Under the pieces are notes generated by a model, which was not told the DNA's origin, did not search any database, and saw only the letters and a list, made by a program, of their open reading frames with translations. 64,000 bases of DNA from Bicyclus anynana (lineage: Eukaryota; Arthropoda; Insecta; Lepidoptera; Nymphalidae), in NCBI RefSeq assembly GCF_947172395.1, contig NC_069087.1, positions 13,101,107-13,165,106 on the forward strand, in the 5' to 3' direction. Each line of letters starts with the position of its first letter. Within the stretch, counting starts at the first letter, position 1. Below, piece after piece: positions 26,001-32,000 of this stretch. Both the position numbers and the translations under genes were made by a program.

Positions 26001-29000
26001 TGTGCCTCTGCGGGCTCCAGGCTGCACATTCAGCTAGTGTGTGATGCGCTGTGTCTTCAGTGGCCCCACACTGATGGCATACCGGAGTCAATTCTCGCCT
26101 CGCTGTCTGGTGCAGATACTTGCCAAAGCAGCCGTGTCCTGTTAGTATCTGCACCAGTCGGAACGTAAGCGTTCCGTGTTTTCTCTTTAGCCACCGTTCT
26201 ATGTGAGGACGAACTGCGAGAACCGTCCAACTGCCAGCAATAGGAGACTCCAGATCCTCTTTCCACCTTTCAACCAGGACTGACTGAGCAAGGGTCCTGA
26301 TTCTTCTTACCTCGTCTGCTCCTGCCAACACACCTTGTGCATTCATTAGCGCCCGATATTGATACACCTCAGCTAGGACTTCGGCTTGAAGTTCCCAGGG
26401 TGGATCGCCAGCCAGCAATGTTGCAGCCGTCCATGACACTGTACGGTATCCCCGGATGACTCGCACGGCAATTATCTTTTGTGGCCTTCGTAAGAGGACC
26501 TTGTTGACGGGAGTCAGTGAGTGCACCCAAATTGGGGCGCCATACAAGGCCATGCTCCTTACTATTCCAGCATAGAGTCGCCTACAGACTGACTCCGGAC
26601 CTCCTATATTCGGCAAGAGCCTGCCAAGGGCGGCAGCAGCTTTCACGAGTCTGACCTCTAGCTGTTTGAAGTGGGTTTCAAACTTCCATCGTCCATCCAA
26701 AGTAAGACCCAAGTATTTCATACAGGGCTTGACCTCTATCACTGTACCCTGGACAGCGATATGTGCACCTCGTGGAGGACCGCGGCGTGGGCCATGAAAT
26801 AGGAGGGCCTCTGTTTTGGAGATTGAGACCCTCATACCTAGCATCCTTATCCTGTCCACAACCAAAGACGTGCCGACAGCGGCCAATCGGCACACCTCCT
26901 CGAATGTTTTTCCGCGGGCAGTGACGAGGGTGTCATCGGCGTAACAAATAATCTTCATGCCAGGAAGTAATGGACACCGCAAGAGCCAGTCAAAGCCCAT
27001 GTTCCAAAGGACGGGCCCCAACACTGATCCCTGCGGCACCCCGCAACCTACCCGACGCCTATGCTTGTGCGCATCTGCTCCTTCCCAAAGAACTTCTCTA
27101 TCGTGAAGATAATCTTCTAAGAGTCTCTTTAGGTAGAGTGGTACTTCATGATAACGAAATGACTCCAGCAATGTTTCGACAGGAAGACTGTTGAAAGCAT
27201 TTGCGACATCCAGCGAAACTGCAAGCACGACGTCTCCAGCCTCCACTGCTTCCAAGGATAGAACTCTCAGAGCTTCCAGAGCGTCCAGAGTTGAACGACC
27301 AGCCCTAAATCCAAATTGCACGTCTGAAAGACCTGGACCCACTGTCTCAAGATGCAAAGTGAGTCGGGTAGCCAGGATCTTTTCGAATAGTTTACCCAAC
27401 TCACTGAGAAGAACTATCGGTCGGTATCCTGAGGGTGAGTCAATCGGACGGCTCTCTTTACGTAAAAGGCATAATTTCCCCTCTTTCCACTGCTTTGGAA
27501 ACTCTCCGTTGACTAAACATTTATCAAAAAGCTCACGGAGAACCGGTCCAGCATACTCCATAGCGAGAAAGATGACCTTGCCCGGTATTCCATCAGGGCC
27601 CGGCGCTGTTTTTTTGAGCCGCAATCTTTCACCAGCTGTTTCTAGTTCAGCTTCAGTGATTCGGGGTACGTCACGAATTGTTAGCGGGACATCACTATAA
27701 TGAGGGGCCATGACTGGGGGAATATGTACCTGAGGTTCAGGAAATAGTTGACCTACAATTCGCTGTACAAGATCAGGCTGCAGAGTCTCCGTAATTGGGG
27801 CATCTTGTGAGCGGAGTTTATTTTGTGCTACACGATATGGTCGTCCCCAAGGATCCTTGTCAAGCGTCTTGAGTAGCTCCTCTCGAGATTGTTCCTTTGC
27901 TTTGTATATAGCCGCCTTCAAAGATTTCTTCGCTTCGCGATAGGATTTTTGGAGCTGGTATTCTAAATCTGGGTCGAGCCCATTTCGCCTGCGGCATCGA
28001 ACGTATTCTCGCCGAGCTCTAATGCAAGCTTTACGAAGGTCCGCAATCTCTGAAGACCACCAATATACCCAACGACGTCGGGGGCGACGTTTGGCTCTTG
28101 GCATAGAAGCGTCGCAAATATCTGTAAAGGCACTACAAAGACGATCCGCCATCTCAGCCGTGCTATTCTCGTTTCTGCCAAATGATGACCACCTCATAGT
28201 TATGGCAGCCTCTTTGGCCAGCTCCCGGTCCAGTTGACTAAGACACCAGCGCGGAAAACGACTTTGTCTCCTAGGATGGTTCACTGCGATTCGCAAGGCA
28301 GAGATCTCAAACCTGATGTACTTATGATCTGAGAACGTCTCTACCTCTGCTTCTACCCGCCAGTTAGAAATATTACCCGCAACTGCAGAAGTAGCAAACG
28401 AGACGTCTACTATGGATCCTCCCTCTCCATGCCGTCGTACACAGGTATTGACCGATCCTCTATTGAGTATGGATAGACCCATAATGAAGACCCAATCCTG
28501 CACTGCTCTACCTCTGGCATCGGTGTTAGGACTTCCCCATGCCTGAGATTTCGCATTTAGATCACCAAGAACAATAACCTTGTCCTCTGATTGTCTGCCG
28601 ACGGCCTCCCTAACAGAGTCCAGGTACGTTTCGAACTCGGCTAGAGTACGGTTAGGCGAGAAATACGTCCCTACAATTAAATAAATGCCCCATTTCACCA
28701 TAACGTAGCCAGAGCCCCTTTCAACCGGTATTAGTACAGGACCAGAGTTGTTTCCTGCTAAAATGGCTACCAAATCATCCAAATCTCCCACCCATTGTGA
28801 TTGTGGGGGTACATAGTAAGGCTCACAAACGACCGCTAAATCAATTTCCCACTCTGTTATGGACTGCAGCAACAGATCTTGTGCCACAGAACAATGATTT
28901 ATGTTCGACTGAAGGAAGTTGATATGTTGTAGCTGGCTCATGATGACATATTTGCTTCCTCCTGCATTTGACTACGTCCACCATCAACGTTGATATGCGC

Positions 29001-32000
29001 TCTGAACGTCTTTCCTTTTGTATGGGGAGGGTTACACCTCTTTCCCCCCATGATATGGCCTGCGGGAAGTCCTGCATCTGAGCACACCATGCAACGCATC
29101 TCAAGCGAACAATCGGCTGATTTGTGTCCATCGCCACCACAACGGAAACACACATTTCCCCGGTCTTTTATGGATGGACAAAGAGGCCGTGTGTGTCCAA
29201 TACCAAGACACTTATAGCACCGCAAGGGGCGCTGTTCGAGTACCTGAACCTCAGCGGAACTCCATCCAACTAGAAGCCTTCCAGCATCAGACAAAACCTT
29301 AGCCACCTCAATAGGACAGTGCACAGTGGCAGTGCTCATACCTCTAGGGCCCAATTGCAAATCCCCAACTTTAACTACCTGAGTAGTGCAGTTACCAGCG
29401 CGAACAACTGCAGCAACTAATTTCTCTTTTGTGACCGAGTCGTCGAGCCCGATAATCCTGAGCGTCGCTGATTGAGTAGGCCGCACTACGTTAGCAATAC
29501 CATCCAAAGCCGCTCGAAGCCTGCTTGCAAGTAATTCTGCTTGTTCTGGGGTCTGATTTTTAGGCAGCTCTAGTAACCTGGCTCCAGTAGCAGCTCGGCG
29601 GATCCTTATGCCATCGTTGATACCGAGCTCCTGCAAGTTCACACTCTGCTCAGCCCGTTCAAGAACTTGGGCGTAGGTCATCCCTTTGTCTGCCGCTTTT
29701 GGTTGTAAGGTTACCATGACTGCGGCAGTTTTGGGTGGGGAAAGCTTGGGTAAGGCTGCCTGTTTATCAGCGGGAGTAACTATCGAGGCTGCGGAGGGGG
29801 TTGTTTTCTTACTCTTTCCTTTTCCTCCCTTCCTTGTCACTGTGGCCCAGTCATCAGTTGCAGTGCTGGGTTGACTAGAGCCAGCTGCTGCTTCAGATGT
29901 TCCGGCAGAAGGTTCCGTCACTATATTGTCGTGTTCCACCGGGACAGATCTGGTTGTCGGCGTAACAGACGACGGCTGGGGTCTAGCTGTCGCACGTCTT
30001 CCCTGACCTGCCGCCAGAGGCGGGCGTAGTACTCTTTCAGGTAGTAGCCTCTCTTCAATTCCAGCAAAACGTGCATCTATCATTACACTCAAAGAAGCAA
30101 CAATAGAGGCTTTTAGTTCCTCCATAGCGTCTTTGCTCAAGCTAGGCGCCGTTCCGCTCTTTGCCGCCGCCATGGAGGTCCTCATTTCCGAAAACTCTCG
30201 ACGATGAGCCTTCAGATCGGACTTGAGGCTTTCGATCTCATTACGGAGACGTGTGTTGTCCGCCCTCAACCTTCGCGTCTCATCGGCTTCCGTCCTAGAT
30301 GCTAACGCTTCTAAAATCTCTTGTAGCACACGGGCTGACTCCTTAAGACGTTTAACCCACGTTCCCTTGAGGTTGCGCGATTTTGTAGCGACATGCATGA
30401 TGCTGGCCACGTTATGCCCACCAAGGGCCCTAAGTTCCTCTGCAGTAAGATTGGCAGGGACCTCCGGGCATATTATCTCATTCTCCTCTGTCTCCTCGGG
30501 GTCAGTAATAACCTGAGGTGAATCTTTCCGGTAAGCCCTGTCCCTAAGAAGTTGGTTAAAGGCCACCTCATAGGCCTCCTCTCGTGCTTCTTTTAACTCT
30601 GCTCGGGCGCGCGTGATTCCCGTACCACGACCTCTAACCATGGATCGGCCCCGACTTGCAATGTCAGACCTAATCCTAGATCCTTCAGATTCGGAATCTG
30701 TGTCCCGTGGAGGCACTCGAAATATCGGACTTCGCGTCCGTGATTGAGCCCTGCGACCCTCCGCAGTGTTTCGCGGCTGAGAAGCATCTCTCGATCCTGA
30801 TGAACCGTCGTGTTTTCGAGAGGTATCTCTCGAGTCTGCCATATGGAAAAGAACTACTTACTCGAAACGAAGAATATACAAGGCAATTTTAACAACGATT
30901 TAAACTAGTTAAATGTTGAGAAACTATAATAGAAAACAAAATTTCGAATTATAAACCAAACCAAGAAAACGACCAAAGACTTTAAACACTTAATTGTGTC
31001 AAGCACGAAGTAATAGTAATAAGTATAGCTACTTCGTACTCGACAATCCCGCGCGGGCGTCTATAAATAGATACGCCGCGCGCAGGAGGACGCTTCGACC
31101 TAACCGTAATATTACAATAATAATAGTAGAAGATATTATAACTTAACAAAATAAAAACAACGACTCCCAAAGGGCCCTGAGCGCCCCAGGATTTTTTTTA
31201 ACAACCTTACGAACAACCTAACTGTACGAACACCTATCTTTTTAGACTTTTTTTAAACCAATTTCATAAATGAGACAGCAAAGCAACAGTGCGCGCGACC
31301 GCTCGCGACGGCGCTCCGGCGCGGAATCACCCTACCTCTACCCTACTCCTACCCTACCCCTACCCTACCCCTACTCTACCCCTACCCTACCCCTACCCTA
31401 CCCCTACCCTACCCTACCCTACCCTACCCTACCACTACCCTACCCCTACCCCGTTTTCTAATTATTATTAATATGAACTTTATACAATAACAATAAAGCT
31501 CAAATTGACTACGTTTTAGTTACAAATCATTTGTATGGGAAAAAGAAAAGGGCTATTTTTAGGGTTTTTCCAGCAATAATTCTAATTTTTCTCCCAAACC
31601 ATCCTTGAACTTCAACGAACATTTAAAAAAAAATTTGGCCAAATTGGTCCAGGCGTTGTTGAGTTATGCGCTTACCAACACATTTTGCGATTCATTTTTA
31701 TATTATAGATTAAAAAAAACTGTCATCATCCCTATTATAATTTCCCAGGGTCGGTTCCAACGAACGGCTTCCAAGACGAGCTGGAAGCGCTCCGTAAGCG
31801 CCGCACGATCGAGTCGACGCAACCCACCAGCACGCGCGCCGGCAACACGGCGAGCAAACACTTCAACTACAGCAAGCTGACCAACGACAGGACGGCGAGC
31901 GAGCGCCTGTCCAGGGCTGACAGGGACCAGCACTCCAAGAGCCTGAACCAAGGTGAGGGCATATTGTACCCACCCGCTTATCACTACATACAGTGGCGTG

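Larger units (their letters stand above)
25551..31343 (-). mobile_element. Full-length R1-clade non-LTR retrotransposon with 15-bp target duplication
   Basis: The element (25566-31328, 5763 bp) is on the minus strand with a 5' UTR of about 486 bp, ORF1, ORF2, a 3' UTR of about 190 bp and a poly(A) of about 20 (T run at 25566-25585). The 15-mer ACCCTACCTCTACCC lies on both sides (25551-25565 and 31329-31343). Intact ORFs plus an exact duplication point to a young, probably autonomous copy. R1-clade features are three CCHC knuckles in ORF1, an AP-like endonuclease and a C-terminal CCHC in ORF2. The target is a telomere-like microsatellite tract inside a Helitron in an ACK intron. Confidence 0.85.
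25481..31709 (-). mobile_element. Family 2 Helitron interrupted by a LINE
   Basis: On plus the element starts CTAGCGGATGCCCGCGACTT (3' end, after an A) and ends TATATTATAGA before a T (5' end, TCTATAATATA on minus). It fits Helitron rules on both sides. The body, about 0.45 kb without the insert, carries a (CCCTAC/CCCCTAC) tract into which the LINE at 25566-31328 is inserted. The right end is 39 bp before the first base of ACK exon 8. Confidence 0.65.

Noticed and set aside
27191..27700. 169-codon plus-strand frame
   Set aside because: It lies opposite the reverse transcriptase of the LINE ORF2 and has biased composition from the antisense of a GC-rich gene. It is a shadow frame.
31329..31452. 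Interstitial telomere repeat
   Set aside because: Units are CCCTAC and CCCCTAC, not the insect CCTAA. It is part of a Helitron copy and not a telomere relic.
31270..31461. Plus frames rich in Tyr-Pro-Thr repeats
   Set aside because: They translate the (CCCTAC)n microsatellite. No gene context.
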